Assembly (NCBI RefSeq): GCF_900107115.1
Contig: NZ_FNOS01000002.1
Coordinates: forward strand, 448,640 to 512,639
Length of the DNA stretch: 64,000 nucleotides
Direction of reading: 5' to 3'
From: Salimicrobium album
GTDB taxonomy: Bacteria; Bacillota; Bacilli; Bacillales; Halobacillaceae
Both the position numbers and the translations under genes were made by a program. Within the stretch, counting starts at the first letter, position 1. Each line of letters begins with the position of its first letter. The notes below the pieces were generated by a model. That model did not search any database and was not told the DNA's origin. It saw only the letters and a list, made by a program, of their open reading frames with translations. Shown here in pieces: positions 45,729-55,541 of this stretch.

Positions 45729-47102
45729 TTAGTTTATTTGCTCAAGTATATAGTCGTTATTTAACCAAAAACACCTTTTCACTTCTTCTCTCCCAGAAGG
45801 GAGTGGAAGGGTGTCCTTTTTATCTCTGCCATGAGGACGTACATGAGCAACCTTATAATTGCTATCACTTTTGGCTGGAAGATTGCCGGTATCATCGGTA
45901 CGTATCATTTCTACCGTATCCTCCCATACTTTACGTACGTGTTCTTCCAAGTCGTAGTCAGGGATGGTCCAGAATTTCGCATCTTCTAGGAAAAATTCTC
46001 CATCCTCTTTCTCCTGAAATATGATGAAGAGGAATTTCTTTTCGAGGAACATATTCCTTAAGTCAGATTCGGCCCATTTCTGTTCTACTAGATCAAGATA
46101 GTCGAATTTCGGAAAGGACATTGATTCACGTACTCTGCCGTTTTTCTGTACTCTGATTGTTTTCACTTTTATATCAGCTTTCTGTATTTCTTCGGCTTTC
46201 GCTAAATCATTGAGGTTTTCGTTGAAGATTCTTCCTGCAATCAATGCTTTGATGTTCTTCGGTTTTCTCTCATCGTCGATACCCAGATTTTCCAAGAGCT
46301 CTCTTTCAGTCTTTCCAAAATATTTCTCGAATCTATCGATTATATGGTCCTCAAGGGAAAGGTCAGAAGTCTCTTCATAGATGGAGGGGTCGAACGTGCT
46401 TTTTTTCTTAAGGATATAATCGTTGAGGATAAAGGTCATGTAGGACCCCTTTAATGAAAAAGCGCGTTGCTTCGCGGGTTTTTCGGAAAAGGGCTGGGAC
46501 CTCATGCTTTTTTCACTGGTGGAACCCTTCGTGCAGGCACTTAAATAGTTCGTATCCCTTTCGGATAGTTCATGGGCTTTTCCTTCGACTACCTTCGATT
46601 TGATTCTCTCCCAGTCTTCGCGTATTATTTTGATATCTTTCTTCGGGAACTGGAACAGTTGCACATTTTTGATTTGATAATCGAGCTGCTCCAATTCTTT
46701 CTCATAGAAATAATGTACGAGGAGGAGGAGTGAATTCTTTCTCCAGAACGCACTTTTTTCGAAAGTCTCTTCTACGATGGAATGGTAATTGATTATATTG
46801 AGGACTAAACGTTCTTTCGCAGAATAACCGCCGTTCTTCTTCCTGTAATAGGGGGTCACTTTGAGTTCGACACCGGCCTCTTCGAAATCGGGTGCTGCAT
46901 CAGAATTCGGGGCATAGCCGAAATGGTACTTCTCCACCAACTGGCCTAAGTTACCTTTGTTCTTTTTAAGGACCTCATATGTACCTTTCTCTTCAGAAAT
47001 GAAATGGGGACTTTCAACGATGATATCACGGAATGCTTTGTCGGATATCCTTTTTCCGAAGTCTTCGATGGACGTAGGACTGGATTCATTATACTCTGGC
47101 AT
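45729..47102 (-). CDS. Sau3AI-family type II restriction endonuclease
   Basis: A 457-residue protein resembling Sau3AI, in which a catalytic MutH-like domain is followed by a second, allosteric MutH-like domain. The N-terminal domain has the MutH/Sau3AI signatures NKGNLGQLVEKYHFGY and PDFEEAGVELKVTP, where the D, E and K form the metal site. Sau3AI cuts GATC; the same target is likely but not shown by the sequence. The ATG at 47102 has AAAGGAG upstream; the ORF extends 17 codons more without a ribosome site. It is divergent from the methyltransferase gene. Confidence 0.88.
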   Translation of the reverse strand: MPEYNESSPTSIEDFGKRISDKAFRDIIVESPHFISEEKGTYEVLKKNKGNLGQLVEKYHFGYAPNSDAAPDFEEAGVELKVTPYYRKKNGGYSAKERLVLNIINYHSIVEETFEKSAFWRKNSLLLLVHYFYEKELEQLDYQIKNVQLFQFPKKDIKIIREDWERIKSKVVEGKAHELSERDTNYLSACTKGSTSEKSMRSQPFSEKPAKQRAFSLKGSYMTFILNDYILKKKSTFDPSIYEETSDLSLEDHIIDRFEKYFGKTERELLENLGIDDERKPKNIKALIAGRIFNENLNDLAKAEEIQKADIKVKTIRVQKNGRVRESMSFPKFDYLDLVEQKWAESDLRNMFLEKKFLFIIFQEKEDGEFFLEDAKFWTIPDYDLEEHVRKVWEDTVEMIRTDDTGNLPAKSDSNYKVAHVRPHGRDKKDTLPLPSGREEVKRCFWLNNDYILEQIN

Positions 47103-47136
47103 GATAAAATACTCCTTTAGAGCAGTGGATTTGATC

Positions 47137-47166
47137 TTTACAAGTACTTCCATTATAATATATAAT
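47137..47166 (+). promoter_or_regulatory. Promoter of the methyltransferase gene in the divergent intergenic region
   Basis: TTTACA (47137-47142) and TATAAT (47161-47166), 18 bases apart. A GATC lies at 47133-47136, touching the -35 box. If GATC is the target, methylation there could adjust expression. Confidence 0.5.
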
Positions 47167-47198
47167 GTTAGAAATTAAACCGAAAGGATGTTCGGTAT

Positions 47199-48482
47199 AT
47201 GAAAGTGGTAGAATTGTTCGCGGGAGTTGGTGGTTTCAGGCTCGGCCTCGAAAGAGCCGACGATAGATTCGACACAGTATGGGCGAACCAATGGGAACCC
47301 TCTACAAAATCGCAGCACGCATTCGATTGTTACACGAAGAATTTTGATTCAGGTGAGCATGTGAATAGAGATATTGCAGAAAGTTGGAACGAGGTACCAG
47401 AACATGACCTTCTCGTAGGTGGATTCCCTTGCCAAGATTATTCCGTCGCCAGGACGTTATCAGGTGAAAGCGGGATACAAGGGAAAAAAGGCGTTCTGTT
47501 CTGGCAGATTATGAAAATAGTGGAGTCGAGAAGACCGAAATATCTTCTGCTTGAAAACGTCGATCGCTTGTTGAAATCGCCTGCCAATCAGCGCGGAAGA
47601 GATTTCTCGGTAATGTTGGCCAGTCTCCGGGACGAAGGGTACTTTGTCGAATGGCGTATGATAAATGCCGCTGATTATGGATTCGCTCAACGTAGAAGAA
47701 GGGTCTTCATTTTTGCATTCCATGAATCCACACAGCTAGCTGAAGAATTGAAAAGTGATAAGCCGAAAAATATAGTTCATAATAAAGGTTTTTTCTCTCG
47801 TAGATTTCCTGTACAGGAAGAACACAATGCCAAGCATCCTGACCAGCAAGGCACCCTTCCGAAGGATCTTGTGGAAATATCCGACCATTACTCGTTCGCT
47901 TACAAAAACAGCGGCATAATGATAGGGGACGAAGTCTATAGCGCAGAACTACTTCCAGAATTCGATGGGACCCCCGTCACTTTAGGCGAAATTCTCGAAG
48001 AGGCTGATAGGATTCAAGGAGAAGTGGACGAGCGTTATTATCTCAGGACGGATAACGAAAACAAGAAAGGTCGCTCCGATTATGAAGAGATGGCATATCA
48101 GAAAGGCCCTAAAAAAGAGAAACGTATCTCCAACACCGGACATGAATATTATTACACGGAGGGTGGCATGGCATTTCCTGAAAGATTGGATGTCCCTAGC
48201 CGTACGATGTTGACGAGTGAAGGTACGAAGAACAGAAGCTCCCACGTGGTAGAGGATTTGAATACCGGCAAGATACGTTTCATTACGCCTCTGGAAGCGG
48301 AACTTCTGAACGGCTTCCCTGCTAAATGGACAGCGACAGGGACCATGCCGGAACGCACCAGATATTTCTGTATGGGGAATGCTCTAGTCGTGGGGTTGAT
48401 TGAGAAAATGGGGAAAGAGATTATGAATCTACACGAGAAGGAACAGGAACTCAACCACCAGAAACAGATGGAACTCTTCTGA
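47199..48482 (+). CDS. DNA (cytosine-5-)-methyltransferase
   Basis: A 427-residue C5-cytosine methyltransferase. Motif I FAGVGGFRLGLE is near residues 7-18, the catalytic PCQ in GGFPCQDYSVA near 75-85, motif VI ENVDRLL, motif VIII QRRRRVFIFA and motif X GNALVVGL at the C terminus. The target-recognition region lies between VIII and IX and is long (about residues 200-330). It should protect the host from the divergent Sau3AI-like enzyme by methylating the cytosine in the same site. The AAAGGA site precedes the ATG. Confidence 0.95.
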   Translation: MKVVELFAGVGGFRLGLERADDRFDTVWANQWEPSTKSQHAFDCYTKNFDSGEHVNRDIAESWNEVPEHDLLVGGFPCQDYSVARTLSGESGIQGKKGVLFWQIMKIVESRRPKYLLLENVDRLLKSPANQRGRDFSVMLASLRDEGYFVEWRMINAADYGFAQRRRRVFIFAFHESTQLAEELKSDKPKNIVHNKGFFSRRFPVQEEHNAKHPDQQGTLPKDLVEISDHYSFAYKNSGIMIGDEVYSAELLPEFDGTPVTLGEILEEADRIQGEVDERYYLRTDNENKKGRSDYEEMAYQKGPKKEKRISNTGHEYYYTEGGMAFPERLDVPSRTMLTSEGTKNRSSHVVEDLNTGKIRFITPLEAELLNGFPAKWTATGTMPERTRYFCMGNALVVGLIEKMGKEIMNLHEKEQELNHQKQMELF

Positions 48483-48502
48483 AAAATGAATAATGAAAAT
48501 CA

Positions 48503-48537
48503 ACGCAGGGGTTATAAATACCTCTGCGTACTTTTTT
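48503..48537 (+). terminator. Terminator after the methyltransferase gene
   Basis: ACGCAGGGGT pairs with ACCTCTGCGT and is followed by ACTTTTTTG. Confidence 0.88.
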
Positions 48538-48607
48538 GTTCAGGTGTGAAGTTTCCAAGAAACGGTTAATAGATGGATAAACCGATCAACGATGGGAGAG
48601 ATGTACC

Positions 48608-49039
48608 GTGGCAGATATCATGAGCAAAGAAGACAGGAAAAAGACGATGAGCCGTATAACAAGAAAGTCGAAGTTGGAAGACCAGGTTTCAAAAGCTCTG
48701 TGGGCGAGAGGATACCGGTTCCGGAAGAATGTAAAGAATCTGCGAGGGACGCCTGATATAGCAATCAAGAAGTACAAAGTCGTCATTTTCATCGATTCCT
48801 GTTACTGGCACGCTTGTCCTCTCCACGGGAGTGTACCTAAGACGAATACAGAGTTCTGGAAGAATAAATTTGAAAAGAACAAAGCCAGGGATAAAAGAGA
48901 TAGAGAGTATTATGAGGAAAAAGGGTGGAATATTATGAGGATTTGGAGCCACGATTTGAAAAAGAATGTTTTTGAAGATACTATCGATAGCATTGTCCGA
49001 TTTATCGAAGAATCCAAGTATGAAGTCGAAAGTCCATAA
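48608..49039 (+). CDS. vsr: Very short patch repair (Vsr) endonuclease
   Basis: A 143-residue Vsr-family nickase that acts on T:G mismatches arising when 5-methylcytosine deaminates. It has the N-terminal MSRITRKSKLEDQVSKALW region, the catalytic FIDSCYWHACPLHG with the metal-binding and zinc residues, and the C-terminal IMRIWSHDL. The GTG start follows GGGAGAG. Its presence beside a C5 methyltransferase is the usual pairing, and it implies that the methylation is indeed 5mC. Confidence 0.94.
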   Translation: MADIMSKEDRKKTMSRITRKSKLEDQVSKALWARGYRFRKNVKNLRGTPDIAIKKYKVVIFIDSCYWHACPLHGSVPKTNTEFWKNKFEKNKARDKRDREYYEEKGWNIMRIWSHDLKKNVFEDTIDSIVRFIEESKYEVESP

Positions 49040-49145
49040 TAAAATATACGATTTTTTGTGCTAGCTATAGTGAAAATTGTAAAAATGTACAATAAAAGTT
49101 AGAAAGTTGTTATAATTGAATAAAGGAATCAAGGAGAAGTCGAGC

Positions 49146-49524
49146 ATGATTTCAAAATTCGAGGTTGACTTGAAAGTTGAGAAAGAGGTAGTGAAATTTG
49201 TCGATAAATATTCATGCGCGAGAATTAATCATGATTTCGAAAGAACTTTGGATAGAACTAGACAACACTAAGGTATAGACATCATCACAGAAGATAAATG
49301 ATTTCAGATAGAAATGTGTTTGCCTTTGTATACAGTCGTTGAGTTTATGATTTTATGAAGGACTCTTCTACTGATAATTATTCGGAAAAAAAGAAATTCA
49401 TATGGAAGCCCATGCATATATAAGGAAATATGAAAAAAACTTAGATAAACTTATGGAACTTATGGATGAAAATTTATCAGAACATTCCGTACATTTGCGT
49501 CGTCTTCGTACTAGGTTTATGTGA
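49146..49524 (+). pseudogene. Decayed paralogue of the helicase protein's N-terminal nuclease domain
   Basis: From ATG 49146 the first 41 codons (FEVDLKVEKEVVKFVDKY, then HDFERTLDR) and, after a stop, GIDIITEDK line up with residues 4-52 of the 1223-residue protein at 39134 (FEDDINVEAEVSKFIDKY, HDFERQMKGIDV). Later out-of-frame pieces (VFAFVYSR, KDSSTDNYS, and the 49402-49524 stretch) match in the same order the CAFYYANK, KDLSTTHYN and VEAMII...LNREF parts. At least two stops and frame changes break it. Confidence 0.75.
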
Positions 49525-49602
49525 AGAAGAATTGGTGATGAGTGGAGACAGGAAACAGTGGGGTCATAATAGTAGCCCGTTTTCCTTTTCAAAGAAGGGT
49601 GG

Positions 49603-49800
49603 ATGATATGTAAAAGGGGGGCAGTTTACTTTCTCGAAACTAAGAGTGCCAAAGAGCTTGAATTCGACTACGTTTTCATTCAGGGTTTTAGTGTTGAATT
49701 TACTCTCATATCGAAGAGACGAATCCCCCGAGGAAGCAAAAAAAACAACCTGCTACGTCTTTTTAAGAGGTTTGAAAGATATAATACAGAGTGAGAAAAG
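49603..49800 (+). pseudogene. Possible fragment of a helicase C-terminal region
   Basis: One frame reads SAKELEFDYVFIQGFS, like the 'HxxKGLEFDxVF' stretch of UvrD-like helicases, and another frame continues DESPEEAKKTTCYVFL, like the following EEARRLLYVALTR motif. A single frameshift would join them. This is weak, because it depends on two short motifs, but it would be the matching end of the decayed copy that starts at 49146. Confidence 0.4.
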
Positions 49801-50640
49801 ATTTTGTGTGGGGGTTTAACAAGGATAAAAAGAAGTGAAGCTGCATCATTGCTATAGCAAATTAACAGAGAAAGAAATTTCCTTATTTGCTAGAGATTTT
49901 GTCCAGAAAGATGATGATGCTCAAGGTGTTAAGAAAACTTATCTTAAGTAGAAAAGCATACAGTTATCTGCGGTGAAAAAGAATAAAGCGGAAGTTGGTG
50001 GTCATATGATTATAACAAGGAGATATCTTCGTTATCCGATGGTTGGAACTTATGTAAATATAGAGATACTAGGTGAGAAGTACTTTTACGCAAAAGCCAC
50101 ATTTCGATATATACCATATCAAACTGAAGGGACACATATGGACGAAGTGATACGTTCTTTGATTACAAGTATTTATCTTGATAATTTGAGTGTCGACTGA
50201 AATAGTTCCCTGAAAACATATCAATATCCTATTTAGTTGTATGAAATATTAAAACATAGTTGTGAAACTTTTTGTTGTATCATCCGTTCGAGAGTCGATT
50301 GCTAGAGATATACGGAGGAATATAGTAGACTTCTGGAGCGAGTCGGAGAGTCAAGAATTTTACGAGACACTATCTAACAGGATGGTTTTTAATATGGTTG
50401 AGGGCTTCCTAAGCGTGACGGCGTCTCGTTTCAAATTGCGAGAGATGGTAACTTTTTGCCCTAATGACATTGATGATTTTGATGTCTACATCCAAGTGTT
50501 CTTTGTTATTGTATTTATATCATAGATTGTGTAAACAAGTGGGGAAGGATAACTGGTAAGTAAGAGGAGAAGGGGGGATAACCCCTAGCAAATACTCCCT
50601 ACATGCAATTAGGAAGCAGTCATAGACGTTCATTCTAAAA
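49800..50640 (+). other. Gene-poor stretch with two unrecognised short frames
   Basis: Frames at 49973-50200 (75 codons) and 50262-50525 (87 codons) are open but match no family I know, have only weak ribosome sites and lie among decayed sequence. I treat this stretch as a graveyard rather than functional genes. Confidence 0.35.
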
Positions 50641-50644
50641 TGAA

Positions 50645-50668
50645 AAGAGAAGGGGAAGGCCCTTCTCT
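50645..50668. terminator. Terminator for the split nuclease gene
   Basis: GAGAAGGG pairs with CCCTTCTC with a short loop. On the minus strand it is followed by a T-rich stretch, downstream of the nuclease stop codon at 50731. Confidence 0.65.
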
Positions 50669-50730
50669 CGTCTACTTCTTTTATCCTCCGAGGCTGGCAG
50701 AGAGTGTTCTTCTCCGTCTCCTATAGAGGT

Positions 50731-51357
50731 TTATTCCCCCACCGTCCCATCACCATCTCTATCATCCATGTATGGATACAACCAGTGATCACTGGTGATT
50801 GGCATGGAAAAACCAGCATCTTTAGCCTCTTGGATGGTTACTTGGCCATTGTCATTCGCATCCACGCTCGAAACATCCCCTTCTTCGGCATTGCTTGGGG
50901 CATTAGAAGAAGGAGGGGAATTGGAAGCATCATCCTCCGTCAGCCCGAGAGACGCATTCACTTCATCCGGATTCAAGTTATCAAAAGTGTCCACAATCTC
51001 GTTTTTTTGAATCGTATAGGTGTACTGATACGTTGAAGGGATCTGAGTCTCCGTATCTTGATACGTAATGATGGCTTTAAAATCCGTCGCCCCTCCGGCT
51101 TTTCGGATGGCATCTTCCAGATACGCTTGGTCTCCGTGACGGTTCAGCGTACTTTCCTGAGGTGTAATGTTATACGCATTGGAGACGCCTCCGAGGGAGT
51201 CCGCAATGATATGCCCTTCATCAAGGGTGTCGCTCTCCACGCCGGGGACCTTCGCTTCATCCCAGAAGTATCTGCCGTTCGATAGTACGGATTCCGAGGT
51301 GTCGTCCTGAGGAATGATTTCCTCAGCTACGACTTTAACGAGCTGCCCATGTTCATT
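50731..51357 (-). pseudogene. C-terminal part of a secreted DNA/RNA non-specific endonuclease, split by the transposon
   Basis: On the minus strand, starting at the transposon junction, the frame reads NEHGQLVKVVAEEIIPQDD and continues through LDEGHIIADSLGGVSNAYNI and TLNRHGDQAYLEDAIR, the core of a non-specific endonuclease family of Firmicutes, and ends with a DNGQVTIQEAKDAGF and DRDGDGTVGE (excalibur-like, calcium-binding) tail. The N-terminal part lies 8.2 kb away at 59566-59962. The stop codon is at 50731. The first internal ATG (51240) is not a natural start. Confidence 0.9.
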
Positions 51358-51645
51358 CGTTAAATTAAGATACTATTCCATTGGGTAATCAGTCTATTAT
51401 GAAGGCTACTTACCCCCTTTTTTTACATAATTAATTGAATAAATAATGGTTGAATATAGGGTTTAATAAGTATAAAATGTAACAATATACAGGAACGTTT
51501 GTTTGTCTTTTGAGGACGTAGCTTCGGTGCGAGGGCAGCACTCCGCAGAAACGATAGTTTGAGGATCTTAAAGAAACGAAAATAACGGTAATCCTTATAT
51601 AAGGAGAAGCACTATCGTAAATTATAATTGGTTGGAGATGTTTTC

Positions 51646-52791
51646 ATGAAGGTAGAACAAATATTGATTGGGAATAGAAAAGTATATCTGCTAATTGATT
51701 CAAATGGATTACCCGTTGAACCCGTTGCAAAGTACATGAAATATCACTATAACCAGGAGAGTAGTAGCAATACTCTACAGACTTACTGTACAGCTTTGAA
51801 ATATTACTTTACATATTTAGAACAAATAGGAATTGATTATCAGCAAGTTAACTTTCAAATATTATCTGACTTCGTTGCTTGGCTCAGAAATCCTTATGAA
51901 AGTAATAAAGTACTACCTCAGAAAAAAGAGAAGGCTAAACGTAGTGAAAGAACAGTTAACACTTATCTTTCAGTAGTGTCATCGTTTTATGATTTTCTAT
52001 ACAGAAATGAATTAATTGAATCAGGAATCGTAGATAAGTTGATGAAGAAGATGTTTCTAGGTGCAGGTGGAAGTGGATATAAGGATTTTTTATATCACGT
52101 AAATAAAGACAAACCACGTTTTAAAAATGTACTCAAATTAAACGAACCTAGAGCAAGAGTAAAGGTATTTACAAAGGAGCAAGTTAATGAAATCTATAAA
52201 TCTACCACTAATCTTAGGGATAGATTTATAGTAAGATTACTTTTTGAAAGTGGCTTCCGTATAGGTGAAGTTCTCTCCTTATTTCTTGAAGATTTTCAAT
52301 TTGACGCTGTACAAAGAAAGCACAAAATCCAACTAAAAAACAAAGGAGAGTTACCAAACGGGGGGAAGTTAAAAACAGGAGAACGAAAGATTGATATTTC
52401 CCAGGGACTAATGGACTTGTATGATGATTATTTGTATGAAGTACTTGATGAATATAATCCTGACCATAACTTTGTATTTGTAAAGGTCCGTGGTAAGAAC
52501 GCTGGAGAACCTCTAACCTATTCTGATGTTTATGCCACTTTTAAAGAGATTGAAAGGAAAACGGGCATATATATTACTCCACATCTATTCCGACATACAC
52601 ACGGAACTATATTTTATCTTCAAACAAAGAACATAAAGGCAGTACAAGAACGTCTAGGTCATGCACAAATCCAAACAACCATTGACTTATATGTTCATCC
52701 TTCAGAAGATGATATTCGTAAGGATTGGGAGAAAGCCTCTCATGCCTTTGAAATTGGGCGAGGCATAGAGAACAAAGAGAATGCTTTTTAA
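51646..52791 (+). CDS. tnpA: Tn554-type tyrosine recombinase TnpA
   Basis: A 381-residue tyrosine recombinase. The catalytic residues can be read in FESGFRIGEVLSLF (Arg), HLFRHTHGT (His-x2-Arg) and LGHAQIQTTIDLYVHP (His and the nucleophilic Tyr). The ATG at 51646 has GGAG eight bases upstream; an in-frame TTG at 51628 is less likely. The Tn554 TnpA is 361 residues, so the length fits. It works with TnpB to catalyse site-specific insertion. Confidence 0.93.
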   Translation: MKVEQILIGNRKVYLLIDSNGLPVEPVAKYMKYHYNQESSSNTLQTYCTALKYYFTYLEQIGIDYQQVNFQILSDFVAWLRNPYESNKVLPQKKEKAKRSERTVNTYLSVVSSFYDFLYRNELIESGIVDKLMKKMFLGAGGSGYKDFLYHVNKDKPRFKNVLKLNEPRARVKVFTKEQVNEIYKSTTNLRDRFIVRLLFESGFRIGEVLSLFLEDFQFDAVQRKHKIQLKNKGELPNGGKLKTGERKIDISQGLMDLYDDYLYEVLDEYNPDHNFVFVKVRGKNAGEPLTYSDVYATFKEIERKTGIYITPHLFRHTHGTIFYLQTKNIKAVQERLGHAQIQTTIDLYVHPSEDDIRKDWEKASHAFEIGRGIENKENAF

Positions 52792-52856
52792 TCAGGTATT
52801 CCTGGCAGAGTAGTTCCCTTTTTTAGAGCTATATTAGTATGTTAGGAGAGAAAACA

Positions 52857-54977
52857 TTGGATAAAATCATACCAAGTAATTCAATACCCAATAAAAGTGA
52901 ATATTGGGACTTAATCGCTTCCACCCTATCCTCTTACGAGGTTAAAGAGATATCCGACAATGGAAAAGTAGCGAGAAGAGTTGTAAATGATGATTACTTT
53001 TTAGTCAATGATGTTTGGAATATACATGAGATTGCCAAGGTCCCTAATTTTAAAGATACGAATACAAAGAGAATAGCACATAACCTTTACTTTGAATGCG
53101 ATAGTTCCACCATCAATATGGAACTGAAATTTGTTTTTTTTAGTCAACTTTTTTCAGACCGTTGGGCATTACGGTCTTTATTTAAAGGTCTAAATCATAG
53201 CGTAAAATTACTGGGTGAATATTTAGAAGAAAGGCATCCAAATCTCACTTCCCTTCTTGATTTAGACATTGAAAAAGAGGAAAAGCTATGGATATTTTGG
53301 CTGAATCGAAAAGGAATAAAGACAAGGTATATTACGACTCTAAGGGGGGAAGAAATCAATGCCAAGACGTTACCAGCCAAATCTATCCGAATGATATATA
53401 ATCCACTCTTACGACTAACGGATACTCGTGATGAATGGGAGAAGGATCGATGGGATATACGGGAGCTGAATAAAAGATACGATTTTGGATTCAATGTTTC
53501 ATCAACTTCTTATTACATTGATTTTTTAGGAATTGAGAACAACAGTTTTCGCAAAGTATTTAAAGAATATATAAAAGGCCGTCTAATCAGTGGCAAAAAT
53601 TTCGTTTGGGGTACATCGTTACAGTATAAAGTGTTCGTTGGTAATTTTTTGAACTCAATTTCAAAACAAAATCCTAAATGGAATGATTTGAGAGAACTTG
53701 AAAGAAAACATTTGGAAAAGTACCTAGAAGAGTTAAATGAACATACAACGAAACTTACCAATCCTAAAAGCTATATTAATAAGGCATTAAAGCTTATTCG
53801 TAACTTTATTAGAGACCTTCAAACTTTCGAGAAGTTCGAAGATTTCGCACCTAAAAAAACCGTGCATCGCCTAATTTATTCTGAAGACATTCCTACTGTC
53901 CCTAAAAAATCAGATGATGATATTAATTACATACCTGACTATGTATTGGAACAACTGTTTGATAATCTAAATGATCTTCATCCAGATGTACAGCCAATTG
54001 TATGGATTGCTTTCAAAACTGGACTTCGCATAAGTGATACATTGGGATTGACGCAGGATTCTTTAGGTAGAATAAATGGAAAACCAAACCTTACCACAGA
54101 TATAGAAAAAACCTATGTAATAGGTCATAAAATACCCATTGATGACCATCTAGCAGATATAATTGCAGCTTTAATTGAGCGTTCTAAGCAATACAGCAAC
54201 GATGATAACAACCCAGAAAGATACCTTTTTGTTCGCTACCGAGGTTCCCGTAAGGGAAGACCATTGAGTTCGAATTTTTGTCGAGCAGAACTAAACCATT
54301 TAGCAAGAAAAGTGAATATAACAGATGAAGCAGGCGAATTGTTTAAATTCAATAATCACATGTTCCGACATACTTATGGAATAAAATTGTTAAACGGTGG
54401 AGCTGATATTTTAACGGTGCAGGAGTTATTAGCCCACGCATCACCCGAAATGACCTTGCAATATGCTCGTCTGTTAGATGATACGAAACGTAAAGAATTC
54501 GAAAAGGTGTTGAAACAAGGTGTATTTACTTTTAACGTAAACGGGGAAATTCATCAGATTTCAGAAAAGGAAGATATTCCTGAAGGCATCCTTGATATGC
54601 TGTGGAAAGACGAGAAGTTAAACGCCTTAGATAACCCTTATGGGACATGTCGGGCGAGGGTCAATGGGAATTGTCCACTAGCAGCAGAACCCCCTTGTCT
54701 TACAGCCAACGATGGCAAACCTTGTTTTGATTTAGCTGTTGGAATGGATAGTTTCGACGTGAAAAAATATGAGTTACTCATTGAGTCTGTAACCAAGAAT
54801 ATTCAAACCGCAAAAGAGTATGGCCGGGAAGAGATGGTAAAAGCAAATAAAAAGAACTTGGAGAGATATCAAAATATTTACGAGATCATCAAGGGTGGAA
54901 ATGTGATTTTTGGCCGCTTTGATCGTATGAAGAGAAAATATGAAAGTAAGAAAAAGAATGGTGTTAAAAATGAGTAA
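52857..54977 (+). CDS. tnpB: Tn554-type tyrosine recombinase TnpB
   Basis: A large tyrosine recombinase of about 706 residues (712 if the ATG at 52839 is used). The TTG at 52857 has AGGAGAG six bases upstream, which favours it. Catalytic motifs are TGLRISDTLGL (Arg), HMFRHTYGIKLL and ELLAHASPEMTLQYARL (Tyr), the last in the final third. A cysteine-rich segment (GTCRARVNGNCPL...PPCL...KPCF, near residues 600-640) is typical of TnpB. It ends overlapping tnpC by eight bases. Confidence 0.93.
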   Translation: MDKIIPSNSIPNKSEYWDLIASTLSSYEVKEISDNGKVARRVVNDDYFLVNDVWNIHEIAKVPNFKDTNTKRIAHNLYFECDSSTINMELKFVFFSQLFSDRWALRSLFKGLNHSVKLLGEYLEERHPNLTSLLDLDIEKEEKLWIFWLNRKGIKTRYITTLRGEEINAKTLPAKSIRMIYNPLLRLTDTRDEWEKDRWDIRELNKRYDFGFNVSSTSYYIDFLGIENNSFRKVFKEYIKGRLISGKNFVWGTSLQYKVFVGNFLNSISKQNPKWNDLRELERKHLEKYLEELNEHTTKLTNPKSYINKALKLIRNFIRDLQTFEKFEDFAPKKTVHRLIYSEDIPTVPKKSDDDINYIPDYVLEQLFDNLNDLHPDVQPIVWIAFKTGLRISDTLGLTQDSLGRINGKPNLTTDIEKTYVIGHKIPIDDHLADIIAALIERSKQYSNDDNNPERYLFVRYRGSRKGRPLSSNFCRAELNHLARKVNITDEAGELFKFNNHMFRHTYGIKLLNGGADILTVQELLAHASPEMTLQYARLLDDTKRKEFEKVLKQGVFTFNVNGEIHQISEKEDIPEGILDMLWKDEKLNALDNPYGTCRARVNGNCPLAAEPPCLTANDGKPCFDLAVGMDSFDVKKYELLIESVTKNIQTAKEYGREEMVKANKKNLERYQNIYEIIKGGNVIFGRFDRMKRKYESKKKNGVKNE

Positions 54978-55365
54978 TTTTGACCGTGAGGAGCAAATAA
55001 GGCAGTTGCATCAACAACGAAAGCAGAAAACCAAAGATAAAGTTGAGGAAGCTATAAAACGCCTTACAAAGAGTTCTAAAGTAATTAATTTTAATAGCGT
55101 GGCAAAAGAAGCAGGAGTAGCTAAAGCTACTCTTTACAACCACATAGAGCTTAAAGAACGTATTGCTTTCCTTAGAGAACAACAAGAAGAAGCCTTTGTG
55201 GAGTCTAGTACCAAGCGTGATGAAAATAATCAGAAAGCTGTAATTGCTTCCCTTAAAAGAAGAGTTGAAAAGTTGGAGAAAAAGAATAAAGAACTGGAAG
55301 AAGAAAATAAACAGTTAAGGGAAAAAGAAAAAGAAAAACTTTCAGCATACTTTACGAAGATATAA
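54970..55365 (+). CDS. tnpC: Tn554-type auxiliary protein TnpC (DUF6262-like)
   Basis: A 131-residue basic protein with a helix-turn-helix-like segment (NFNSVAKEAGVAKATLYNHI near residues 41-60) and a long C-terminal coiled coil (Lys/Glu-rich, about 90-125). TnpC of Tn554 affects orientation and efficiency of transposition. The start ATG 54970 overlaps the end of tnpB. About 175 bases of AT-rich sequence without a gene follow before the mer promoter. Confidence 0.85.
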   Translation: MSNFDREEQIRQLHQQRKQKTKDKVEEAIKRLTKSSKVINFNSVAKEAGVAKATLYNHIELKERIAFLREQQEEAFVESSTKRDENNQKAVIASLKRRVEKLEKKNKELEEENKQLREKEKEKLSAYFTKI

Positions 55366-55541
55366 ATCCTTCTGCAACTAAGGGCAGTTATCTTGAGACC
55401 GAGTCTTCAAGTAAAGGGCAGGATTGTAGAAGGCTTAGTTTCGAGATACCACAATCAATCGTTAATAAATAAGGAGAGTGAATTTTTCGGCAAAAAATAA
55501 TCTGTTGAGTTTAAGATTGGAAAAATAAAATCGATTCACAC

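Noticed and set aside
51240..51357. Intact short nuclease gene starting at ATG 51240
   Set aside because: Conserved sequence continues upstream of that ATG to the transposon junction, and the missing N-terminal part exists beyond the transposon, so it is a fragment.
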